A DNA stretch of 64,000 nt from Rhodocollybia butyracea (lineage: Eukaryota > Basidiomycota > Agaricomycetes > Agaricales > Omphalotaceae): the NCBI GenBank assembly GCA_015501585.1, contig JADNRY010000017.1, forward strand, positions 434,001-498,000, in the 5' to 3' direction. The translations under genes were made by a program, and so were the position numbers. The first letter of the stretch is position 1, and each line of letters starts with the position of its first letter. Below are positions 22,808-33,515 of the stretch, in pieces. Below the pieces are notes generated by a model. The model searched no databases, had not been told where the DNA came from, and saw only the letters and a program-made list of their open reading frames with translations.

Positions 22808-24210
22808 ATGTCTGAACCAATTTCTGCTGTAAAGGCCGCTCGCGCACGTCTTGAGCAGCGCTTAGCGGCTAAGGGTATCACAATCGCTGCTGAAATTGAC
22901 CCAGAATTTGGAACGCTCGATGAAACCGAAACATGGTGGGTGCAGCATTTCGAGTGGTTGAAACAACACGGATACCTTTTAAGACCGAGGTATCGACCGG
23001 GTTGGCAGCCCTCATGGCGGACTGGGAAGGATTCTTACTGGAAATACGAGGATGGCCACGCCACAAGGGTAAGCGCATCCTTCGAATGCCCCGATAATAT
23101 TCTTAACTTCAGTAGAGTGGGTATATTATGGATGCTACTCGTATGTCGGACTCCCTTGTAGTAGCCATGAAGCACTTGTCGCCCTCCAATCGACGACAAG
23201 ATGGCCATGAAGAGAGTGTCGTCACTCTCTTTTCGAATGAAAGTCATAACGCAAATCCTCTCAATCACTGTGTCCGCGTACTAGATGTTCTAACAGTACC
23301 AGGCAACAACAACGGAAAGATTCTAGTAATGGTATGGATGCGTGAGGTAATGGATCCAAGCTTCAGAACTATAAGTGCTGCACTTCTTCAGAGAAATGAT
23401 CGAAGTGATTCTCGTTTTCGTTCTCGAGTCCTGGTTCTCAATGAAATATGGTTATGTATGCAGGGATTGCAATACATGCACAGAAATAACGTGGCGCATA
23501 GGCGAGTATTGGTTCTATCGGGGGTCGGTTTGACTCAACTGTTTCTTCTAGAGACTGTTCAGACAATAACATGGTCATGGATGCTAGAGCAATGTATCCT
23601 CGACAATGGCATCCGAGTGTACCCAAGAAGAGGTACGACTGGAGTGGAAGAGTCCTACACCACTCTCGCACTCGTTGTCCGCCGAAATATTATCTCATCG
23701 ATTTTGGATTTTCTTGCCAGTACGATCCCTCTCAGCCTCGTCCTCTAGAGTCAGCAATCATGTCTGGAGGATATTGTCCACCGGAAGCCGAAGCAGAAAC
23801 TCCGTGTGATCCCTTTGCCACTGATGTCTTCCTGTTGGGAAATATGATGAACACTTCGTTTCTTGAGGTGAATGTCTATCAGTAGTATCTTTTCTGTCAT
23901 GTCTTACTCATTAATGTTATATCAGGGCGATGAAGAGTTCAGACGTCCTGGAATTCATGGCTTAGAGTTTTTTAAAGAGCTCGTCGATGACATGATGGCG
24001 GATGACCCGACGGAACGTCCGACCATGGATGAAGTTGCTTCTCGATTTTCTGCTATTGTCCAGAAGCAACCCTGGTGGAAGTTGCGGGCTAGGGCGGCTA
24101 AGAAAAATGAATTCGTGATCTTGAAGCCTTTTCGAACCCTGCACCATATTTTGTGGACCACTTCGATGATACTTATGTTGAAACCTGCGATTCCTTGCCC
24201 AAGACCTTGA
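22808..24210 (+). pseudogene. protein kinase-like copy G, inverted and broken
   Basis: Inverted duplicate of copy D with all five exon regions present and the start MSEPMSAVKAAR. Two lesions are visible. Near 23370 five bases are missing relative to D (ACTATAAGTG for ACTATTGGGGAAGTG), shifting the frame before the end of exon 2. The donor after exon 2 reads GTGATT (23405) instead of GTGAGT. The HRD-intron acceptor is intact here (CTAG|AGACTG), unlike in D, so D's acceptor lesion arose after, or separately from, the duplication. The LIDFGFS, PPE and RPTMDEV motifs are still encoded downstream. Confidence 0.75.
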
Positions 24211-24352
24211 CACTTTATATTGTTATGTACTTGCGCTATGTTCTGGAGTATATGAACTATCATACTATCAGCTATATTCGCTCGGAATCAAGGCAATTCG
24301 TTTTAGCTTTTCTAAATGAACTGGAGACAACTATTTTTCGCGTAGAGTGAAT

Positions 24353-25100
24353 AGCCCCGTTCAATGTTGACGTAGCGACGCTACTGAAACCGCTATGACA
24401 AATTGCTATTTCACGGCTCCTTCGGCTCGTATGTCAGGCCATCAATCCAACATCAATCCGCCGAGCTGAGTGCTTGTGACAGCGAATTTATTCTGACCCT
24501 TCAAATTCTACAAGCTCAGCTTCGAAAAAATCTTTTTGTGGCTCTTCTCTCCAACCTTCCTTCTCCAACATATAATTCTTATCCAAAATGCATTATTTTA
24601 TACCATCTTTGAACCGCTGTAATAATTAGAGCCAGATTAGAGCAGTTCATCGCAAGTTCATCCATCACCATTCACCGGCCAGAGGACAGAGGTCACACGT
24701 CACTTAGTCTTGATCGAATTTTCTTTTCATCAGTCACAGCCTCTCACAGGTCAAGCTTCACAGGTCACACCATAACGGTCAGTTCTGATTCTCTAAGAGT
24801 CAAGACAGCAGGCTAAAAGGGTGGAAAGTGAACAAATCCAGTAACTACTGTTATATTTGGCTAATTTTACTTTTTTTTGTTTGTTCAAAGATCAATTACT
24901 TATTAGTTGCCTGTTTTTCCAAGGTTTTCCGAGAATGCCAAGAGAATGCATCTCCTGTAAAAGCGCTCGTAGCGCTTAACTTGACAACTTTGATGTGTTC
25001 TCGGCAGAACGATGGCTTGACATACAAGCCGAAGGAGCCGTGAAATAGCAATTTGTCATAGCGGTTTCAGTAGCATCGCTACGTCAACATTGAACGGGCT
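24353..25100. mobile_element. 748-bp MITE with ~87-bp terminal inverted repeats
   Basis: The left end (24353-24440) and right end (25014-25100) are inverted copies, differing at only a few positions in about 87 bp. Tips read AGCCCCGTTCAATG and, reversed, AGCCCGTTCAATG. The flanks allow either a TA duplication or a 3-bp AAT duplication, so the superfamily is unresolved. The interior has no transposase frame. It lies just outside the inverted kinase copy G. Confidence 0.9.
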
Positions 25101-25270
25101 AATGCTATGGGCCTGTGATCGCGAAACACGTGGTGGCTATGTGAAAATTCATCGCGCGTCAATCGGGCGCTATCCTCCCGCGTTTCGTTCCAACGTCCTC
25201 TAAACCAGCTCGGCGTTACTGGCTTTCTGACGACCTGGATTGTAGTATCAACTAATTATAGACTTATCAA

Positions 25271-26642
25271 ATGGTATCCTTTCAGTGAGTTTTTGTGGTC
25301 AGTGCAAACTTTTGTCGCTGATAATCCTTCACGTTTGCTTAGATGCCATGGTCAGTAAAATCTTCTCATTCGTATCATTGAACGATCCTGAAATGCTCCT
25401 CTTTCCTAAGCCTGCAATGACGTCGTCAAAAAGCCAAAACTAGACCAACATCGGAATCGCTGCCATTCAGGATTTGACTGTATCGACTGCAGCAAAACTT
25501 TTAATACCCCAGCCGAGTATAAAAACCATACTTCATGTATAAGTGAAGCAGAAAAGTATGAGAAAACCTTGTACAAGGGTCCTAAAGTTCGTCATTTGCG
25601 TACATACTTCTTTTTCTAGCCATATAACCCATACATTGTGTACAGACAGGCCCACAAAATCACTATCCTGCGCAGGCACCGCAGAATCCTCCACAAAATG
25701 GAAATAGCTCTTTCCGAGGGTCAAGTCGTGGACGAGGGCGCGGCGGTGGCCAGGGAGGTGGATGGGGCCGTCAGTCGTACAATTCCGCTACAGGAGCGAA
25801 TGACACGCCTCTAGGTACACCCAGATATTCGCCTTCAGAGCCGGTAGAGAAGTTTGTTCAGCAAACTACGCCTGAAGTCGTCCCCGCGACATCGTCTTCG
25901 TCGTCGGATCAGACAACAGAAACTGAATCGAAGAAGAAAGAGAAGAAGCGGAAATCTATAGGTGCAGACGATGCTCAAGTGTGTATATTTCGTTTTTTTT
26001 TAAAAATCTGGATTGTTCTTATTTCATTCGGTATAGGATGAGCATCGACCAAACAAAAAGTCCAAGACGGAGGAAGGTGAGTCGACGCCTTCCGAGGACG
26101 CGAAGAAGAAGAAGAGATCAAGTGAGGAGAAGGAGGAAAAGAGAAAGCAGAAAGAAGCAAAGAAATTGGCTAAAGCTGCTGCCGCTGCTGAATCAGCATC
26201 TGTAGAGGGTAGTGCGGACGTCGGGATGATCGATGTGAAAGAATCGAAAGAGGAGAAGAAAAAGAGACGCAAGTCGAAAGGAGAGGATGGCCCCAAGGAA
26301 AATCAGGTGACTGCTGAAGAGGACAAGAAGAAGCGGAAAAAGCAGGAGAAGGAGACAGAGGAGGGCAAGGTGACAGAGACAAAAGAGGAACGAAAGCAGC
26401 GGAAGGCGAAGGAGGCGAAGGAGAAGGAATCAAAGGAGGAGAAAAAGCAACGGAAGAAGGACAAGGCAGCACCGGAGGAGAAGGAGCCAACATTGGATAC
26501 CAGCGAAGAGAAACTGAAGCGGAAAAAGGAGAAAGAGAAGAATAAGGATGTCGCGGGCGAAGAGGCAAAGCTGGGTGACCTGACGGAGAAGAAAAAGGAA
26601 AAGAAAAAATCTCGAAAATCCGTCTCTGTTGCCGAATCTTAG
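25271..26642 (+). CDS. LYAR: LYAR-type C2HC zinc-finger nucleolar protein
   Basis: The N terminus is the LYAR zinc finger: MVSFQCHACNDVVKKPK, then RNRCHSGFDCIDCSKTF and NHTSCISEAEKYEKTLY, with the expected CxxC and His/Cys ligands. It is reached only through tiny exons: exon 1 is 14 nt (25271-25284), exon 2 is an 8-nt microexon (25343-25350, encoding part of QCHA), and exon 3 begins at 25411. The exon 3 donor is uncertain (near 25583). The next exon encodes a Gly/Arg-rich stretch and the end is a long Lys/Glu-rich tail (KEKKKRKS..., KSRKSVSVAES). LYAR proteins act in the nucleolus in rRNA synthesis and ribosome biogenesis. The basic low-complexity tail fits that location. Confidence 0.85.
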
Positions 26643-26784
26643 TGCTATTGTTCTGTATAGCTTTTGATTACCATATTTCTGTCGTTACCATGATTTGTCG
26701 CTCCTCAGCACGTGTATCGATGGCGTTGAGTCGAAATTTAGGAATGTTTGATCTTGACCTTCAACTCTCACTTTCTTCACCATT

Positions 26785-28190
26785 ATGCATGCGATACAGG
26801 CAAGCTTTTGCTGAGAATTGTCTAATCCTCAATTAACGTTTTGTTAGCAACACTACTGGAAGTACCGTGACTATCTAAGCCCGGCGAGTCCTAATGTTGA
26901 CAGTGGCGTCGATAATGTAATAATGTAATCTTGAAATCAGGTTCTCAGAGAGAGTAAATTCAAGGAGCATGGGTGCATTACTCCTGGTGAGCTTGAACGC
27001 GCTTTTCTGTTATCTTTTTCTTAATCTTTTCTTCAGAGGAATTCGTTGCTGCGGGCGACTTTCTTGCGTACAAATTTCCTGTCTGGACCTGGTTTGTCCT
27101 CCTTATCTGATCCTCTTCTTCGGCTCACCGACATCTTGCTCATCCAGGGAAAAAGGAGATTCCTCAAAAGCCCGAGAGTATCTTCCAGCCGATAAACAAT
27201 ATATAGTCACTCGAGGGGTGCCCTGTCTTCGCCGAGCCACATCTCTTGCCTATACCGACGCGGATGAAGACGCAGAACGATTACTCAATTTCGACGAATC
27301 TTCTGGAGGCGGCGATGGAGATGACTGGGTCGAAACACACGCTGGACGCAAGCCGAATTTAGATTCAGCTGCGAATCCCGGAGAGATTGCCGATATTCCT
27401 GATGATGGAGTGCACGACGATGACCTTGCGTCTGGTGTTGGGAATATGTCGTTAGGAAATATTCCACCCATGTCTGAAATCCCAGATATCGATGAGATAC
27501 CGGACATGGAGGAAGAGGATCTCGAAGAAGGAGACGATGCTACAGCTGCGCCCAAGACATTGAATGTTATTGATGCTAGGTGAGCGATATTCTTCATTAT
27601 CGCCATGAATTACACTCAAAATCACTATCACAGCGAAGTCGAGGTCGCGACTGGAAATCTGCTTCAAGTTCGAACATATGATGTCATGATCACATACGAC
27701 AAGTACTATCAGACTCCTCGAATCTGGCTTTTAGGTTACGATGAGGTTCGAGAGAGCATCTGTTAACAAAAGCTATATTGCTGACAAGTAATTCTAGAAC
27801 CGAACTCCCTTGACCCCCTCCCAAATCTTCCAAGACATCTCCGCAGATCATGCTACCAAGACGGTCACCATAGAACCCTTCCCTCATTCCACCTCCCTAC
27901 AGGCAGCTTCGGTCCATCCATGCAAACACGCGAGCGTGATGAAGAAGGTTATCGAGCGAATGAACAATAGTGTTGTCGCTGAACAGCTTGCGCAGCAAAA
28001 GGTACCGAAGGAGAAGAAAAAATGGCCTTTTGGTCGAAAGAGTAGTGGCACTGGGAAGGACGAGAAAGCGGTGGCGGGAGAAGACGATGAAGTAGAGGGT
28101 ATGAGGGTTGACTTTTACTTAGTCGTGTTCCTCAAGTTTATCGCCTCGATCGTACCTACTATCGAGGTTGACTCGACTACGGCCTTCTGA
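26785..28190 (+). CDS. ATG3: autophagy E2-like enzyme Atg3
   Basis: Atg3 transfers Atg8 to phosphatidylethanolamine. The start is the ATG at 26785 in a 15-nt first exon (MHAIQ). Exon 2 (26848-26883) gives [12 protein letters not shown], and exon 3 starts [11 protein letters not shown]. Later parts encode [27 protein letters not shown], a long acidic flexible region, [19 protein letters not shown], and the active-site segment [14 protein letters not shown] with the catalytic Cys. The C terminus [13 protein letters not shown] matches the family. Introns 1 (26800-26847) and 2 (26884-26940) begin with GC (GCAAGC, GCGAGT); no GT site nearby keeps the frame. Length and domain order are normal, so the gene looks intact. 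Confidence 0.93.
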
Positions 28191-28409
28191 GCCAGCGAAG
28201 AACTTGCGGAATGATTGGACGGAACGTTAATACCCTAGTACATTTGATCTTCAGAAATATTTTCATATGTAGAACAAAGAAAGAACATGCTCAAAGTCAT
28301 GAAAAAGATGGGAAATCGGAGACCGCCACGAAAGCCGCCATAGTCCAAAGTCGCTACTGCAATGACGAAGGCTGGAAGTAAAAAGAAACGATTCGAGAGT
28401 GTCGTGTAA

Positions 28410-28503
28410 CTGCCCCAGAGAGGCTCGAACTCTCGACCTTCCGATGTTCACTTGTGAAACAGTTCTAACAGTCGGACGCTGTAACCAACTCAGCCATGGG
28501 GCA
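28410..28503 (-). tRNA. tRNA-Asn(GTT) with anticodon-loop intron
   Basis: The reverse complement folds as a tRNA: 7-bp acceptor (TGCCCCA/TGGGGCA), D arm with GGCTGAGTTGGTTACAGC, anticodon stem TCCGA/TCGGA, and T arm GAGAG-TTCGAGC-CTCTC. The loop reads CTGTTA, then an intron of about 20 nt, then A, which places anticodon GTT and an intron at the canonical position between bases 37 and 38. The discriminator base is G, as usual for Asn. Confidence 0.93.
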
Positions 28504-29100
28504 GATGTTAAAGTGTCTCACTTAGAGCTTTTCAATAATCCAAATCGCTCAAATGCATTACCGTCAGCATATTTTAGACGGGAATAATTGGCCCTGAAGC
28601 TTGAAAGGCTGGGAGCGTCAATCTTGCAACTGCAACAAGAACAGTTTCAAGTTTTTGGGGTCAAGGGGGACAGAGGGTGACGAAGATCGCGTGAGAGTTG
28701 GCGCTGAACTTTGTTCCTGTTCTTGCAGCGTTCAACGTCGCGTCGAATCGCCGTCGATGTCTTTCTATCTCCGCAAAGACGGCCCTTGAACCGAGAGAAT
28801 TCGAGAAGGCCAGGTGAGCTCCCCCGCAGTTGGCATTCTATAAACGTGATTCAAATCCCAGAACCTCCTTCGTTCCGGTGTATCTTCTTCAGCGGTCCGC
28901 TATTCGCTATGTAGAGATTTTAACAAGAATATTTTCTAGATTTTTTGAAACCTCCTCGCGGTTGTCAGTCATGGGGCTCCACAAAAGTACTCGTGCTACG
29001 TCAGCGGTACAAGCACGGGGAGCTATTTCCCCAGGCTCTAATATTATAAAATCGCTCAAGTTTATACATGCCAGTAATGAACCCCTCATCGCGTTCCAAG
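28504..29100. other. intergenic; promoter side of tRNA and GH35 gene
   Basis: I see no further gene. Both the tRNA and the beta-galactosidase have their 5' flank here. Confidence 0.5.
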
Positions 29101-32100
29101 ATGCGCATGTGGATCACAATTTTGTTTTCTGTCTTGCTGACATTTGTATCTCCCTTTGGGCGAGCTTCGGAAGCTGGCATACCAAACCCATTTGCCGATC
29201 CCCTCCCCGCTCGTAAAAGGGACGGTCTTTCAGCCCGCTTCACTAATGAGGTGTCTTTCGACAACTACAGTCTTTCTTTGCAGGGACAAAGGATCTTCCT
29301 TCAGTAGGCCCTTGTTCTTTCTGTGTCGGATGTACTCAAAACAGCTGCGTGTAGTTCTGGAGAATTCCACACTTACCGTCTGCCCGTTCCGGACTTGTGG
29401 CTCGACGTCCTCGAGAAAGTCAAGGCAGCAGGGCTCAATGGTGTCAGCGTTTACACCCTCATGGCCGCGCTCAATCCTTCAAGAGGTGTAGTTGACTTCA
29501 ATGACTGGAGGGCATTGCAGCCACTCTACGACGCTGCGAAGGAAGCTGGAATTTGGATCACGTTACGGCCAGGTACGTTCGTGTCCAGCAATATCTAACT
29601 TTTACTGATGTGAATGTTCTTTTTTTTCACAGGTCCTGTAAGTCTCGTGTTCTCTTTTATAACTTGACAATGAAATGGCCATAGTACATCAATGCCGAAT
29701 CGACGGCAGGTGGAATTGCTCACTGGCTCACTTCGGAAGTTGCGGGTGAACTCCGTTCAGCTGCGGCTGACTATACTGCTGCATGGACGCCCTACATCCA
29801 AGGTATCATCAACGAAACATCCCCCAATCAGATTACGGAGGGGGGCCCTGTTATTTTACTTCAAGTTGGTGAGAGTCCTGGTTGTGTGAATGACCTCAAA
29901 CTTTCGTTCTCATGCGTCTTGACAGATAATGAATACAATCAGGCCCAAGGTGCAGGGTATTTCGCCGAGCTGGAATCTGTCTATGACAGTTCAAGCATCG
30001 TTATCCCATTAACGTACAACGATCCGGGTGAAGGTGACAATTTCATCAATGGAACAGTGAGTCGTCAGGTTGTCGATCCCAAAAAAAACCATAGATTTTT
30101 AACGTTCTCGTTATAGGGTGCTGTTGACTTATATGGGTAAGCATACGAGCGAGTTATATCCTACGACCGAGTAACATCCTCTCGCAGACTGGACAGCTAC
30201 CCACAAGGGTTTGACTGCTCCAACCCCCAAAACTGGAACCCGATTACTACCAACTATCATACGTACCATGAGTCGGCCAATCCATCCCAGCCATTCTACT
30301 TCCCTGGTTTGTTCAGCATTCTCCTTCCTGAACTTCTTCTGACACTTTTCTGTAGAATTCCAAGGTAATGCTGCTTCTGAGGATGCTATATCTTGTCTAA
30401 TACCGTTGAAGGTGGATCTTTCGATGCATGGGGACCGACTGCACCAGGTATGCATATCACTTCAATCAGCGGCTCCCACTAACATTGATGCTCAAGGTTA
30501 CCCGCAATGTGAGATTCTCACAGGCCCGGACTTCCAATCAGTGTTCAACCGTCAACTATGGGCCAGCAATGCGAAGCTGACGAACTATTACATGATGTGG
30601 GTCCTCCTTTGTGTGATATTCTATTAAAAAAATTAACAAATATATAGTTACGGAGGCACTTCATGGGGTGGTATACCGTTCCCGTAAGATCTTCATTTTT
30701 CTCACTGAAAACTCTGTGCTTACGAACCCCTACAGCGGTGTATGTCTTACCATCGACCAAAGGATCTACTTGAAGCTGATGTACACTCTAGGTATACACT
30801 TCCTACGATTACGGCGCGACGGTAAGCTAGTTTGGTTCATTATTTCTCAAGTCGAATACTAAGTGCAATCTTGTCTAGATTTCCGAAAATCGAGCGCTAA
30901 CTAACAAACATGTCGAATTGAAGCTTCAAGGAATATTCCTCCGAAGTTCTCCCGATTTCTACAAGACAAACGTAATCGGAGACTCGTCTACTGGCCTTAC
31001 AGCTGGTGCGGTCACCAATACCGCAGCTTTTGTCACGCTCCTTCGAAACCCCGACTCGGGCGCAGGCTTCTGGGTCGTCCGACAAGCTTCTTCCACCTCA
31101 ACGTATGTCTATTAATATCTCGTTATTCAAGCACTGAATAACGATTTTATCACAGTGCAACAACCACATTCAAGTTGAACGTCACCACTGCTGCTGGGAC
31201 TAAATTACAGATCCCTCTAGTGGCTCCCACTATCACACTATCTGGGCGTGAATCGAAAGTTCTTCTTACAGACTATCCCCTTGGCTCAGGCTCGACCTTA
31301 CTGTACTCGACTGCCCAGGTCTTCTTCGCCGGCGTTATCGGCGGTAAAGATGTTGTTTTCTTGTATGGTCCGTCTGCACAAGCGCACGAATTTGCGCTCA
31401 AATTGTCCGGAGCTACCACCAGGACTTCTTCAATCACATTTACTTCTGGTTCTACTAAAGGTTTAACTGGCAATCAGACTATCATCAGCGTTGCATCTGG
31501 CTTTTCAGGAGTGGCTACCATTTCCGAATCTGCCACTCAACTGGTTTTGTTCGCTGACTCCGTCACAGCCGGCACGTTCTTCGCTCCTGTCATTCCTGCA
31601 AGCTCTGGCGACTTCAAGAACTACTGGGGTTTGGGTACCAACGAGTCCGTTCTTGTTGGCGGCCCTTACCTTGTGCGTAATGCGAGCATCACTGGTAATG
31701 TTCTTGCGCTCAGAGGTGACCTCAATATCACGACTGGCAGCGCTAAGACTTCCCTTGTCATTGTTGCTCCAACTAGCATCACTTCCGTCACTTGGAATGG
31801 GGCTAAGATCACCGCAACACCTTCAAAAGGTTCCGTCGTCTTTGATGGAAGTATCCCTGCTGCAGCACACACTGTGACAGTTCCGAAGCTCTCAGGATGG
31901 AAGTTCAACAACAGTTTGCCTGAAATCTTGAGCTCATTCGATGACTCCACCTGGACTGTTGCAAATCATACGACGACTAACATTCCTTTCCCAATGGTAT
32001 ATGGCGATGGTAGAATCACCTATGGATGCGACTATGGCTTGTAAGTACTGGGATTCTTGTTTATCGCTCGCAGTGATATTGATGTCAAATGGGACCAGCT

Positions 32101-33338
32101 GCGAAAACATCGTGTTGTGGAGAGGCCACTTCGAGGGAACTGGCGTCGAAAAGAGCGTGAATCTATCAATTAATGGTGGTGAAGGTTGGTACATATGTAT
32201 TCGTCCCTGAGCAAGACCTTATTATGACCCTTAGCCTTTGCTGCAAGTGTTTGGCTGAACGACGTTTTCCTGGGCACCTCCTTCGGAAAGTGCGTCAACG
32301 TTATCAATCTAACCCTGTTGACTAACTAATGCCTTTCTAGTTCTACCAATGATGCAAATGATATTGCTCAAACTGACCAGAAATTCACTTTCCCCAGTGG
32401 TGCGGTAGTTGTTGGTCAAGACAATGTCATCACGGTTGTGCAGGTGTGATAATATGTGTTTCTCATAATTCTTTAACTGAGTGGAACTCGGTAGGATAAT
32501 ATGGGCTTAGATGAGACCTCTGGATGTAAGTCGTGCAGCTGTCCCACTTTCATTTTCGCTCCTGACAGTGTTTTATCTCTCAGCCGATACGGATGCCTCC
32601 AAATCTCCTCGTGGTATCACAGGTTTCGCACTCTTCTCTGGCAACTTCACCGAGTGGAAGGTTCAAGGCAAGATTGGCGGCTATCTTGACTATCCCGACA
32701 AGGTTCGTGGGGTGCTCAACGAAGGTGGTCTCTTTGGTGAACGTCAGGGATGGCATTTGCCTGGATTTGACACATCCGCTTGGCAATCTCGCGACCTCTC
32801 GACGGGTTTGCCTAATTCCGCTGCCGGAGTAGGTTTCTTCGTAACGACGTTCGATCTGAACATCCCAGCGGGGCTTGATGTCCCATTATCATTTACATTT
32901 GGAGAACCTCTGGGTCAGCCATACCGGGTTCTATGTGAGCGCTCCGTTCGTCCTTCTGGGTTCATCTAATGTATGTTTCTCACAGTATTTGTGAACGGAT
33001 GGATGATGGGCAAGCGGGTTGGAAATCTGGGGTAAATGTTCTCTATTTTTCAGCCAGCTTTGTGTTGCTCATGACTTTTGTAGGCCCCAGTTCAAGTTCC
33101 CGGTGCATCAAGGTATTCTTGATTACAGCGGAACCAAGTCAGTTTAAATCTCTATTTTCTACAACAAGCTAGCTAAAGGTTTATGATCTCTAGTACTATC
33201 GCCGTCGCACTGTGGGCGATGGAGCCAAACGTGACGATATCCCCTCAATTAAGTTTGACCTTGGATGGGGTGTTTACTGGAGGTGTAGGCAACATTGCTA
33301 CGAATAACCCTGTTTTTTCTCCGGTCGGGAGAGAGTAA
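29101..33338 (+). CDS. secreted beta-galactosidase, glycoside hydrolase family 35
   Basis: The N terminus MRMWITILFSVLLTFVSPFG is a signal peptide; an in-frame ATG at 29068 is a less likely start. The GH35 core follows: HSGEFHTYRLPVPDLW, GLNGVSVYTLMAAL, ITLRPGPYINAE, the acid/base motif LLQVDNEYNQ, SYPQGFDC, and the nucleophile segment FPEFQGGSFDAWG. C-terminal beta-rich domains continue to FSPVGRE and a stop at 33336-33338. The gene has many short introns and two microexons: 5 nt at 29633-29637 (within GPY) and 9 nt at 30356-30364 (AATTCCAAG), which completes the codon of the nucleophile Glu. The enzyme should release terminal galactose from plant polysaccharides outside the cell. Two N-glycosylation-like sites (NETS, NITT) are visible. 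Confidence 0.9.
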
Positions 33339-33515
33339 GTGACCAGGAAAGCTGGATACCAATACTAAACGAAGAAATATATCTACTTGTATTATAAAAA
33401 AACTGGAGGTATAGGCAACATTGCTACGAATAGCCTTCTTCAAGAGGGAAAGAATAAGTGATTAGGAAAGCTTAAACGAAGAAATATATCTAAGTACTTG
33501 TATTATAAGAAAAAA
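33276..33515. repeat. tandem duplication of the GH35 3' end
   Basis: Two direct copies, about 33276-33401 and 33402-33515, begin with ACTGGAGGT(G/A)TAGGCAAC and end with ACTTGTATTATAA followed by an A-rich stretch. The first holds the last GH35 codons and stop. The second is a diverged copy of the same coding tail plus 3' flank. Confidence 0.85.

Noticed and set aside
26024..26568. Long Ser/Pro-rich antisense frames over LYAR
   Set aside because: They are the complement of the Lys/Glu-rich GAG/AAG coding repeats.
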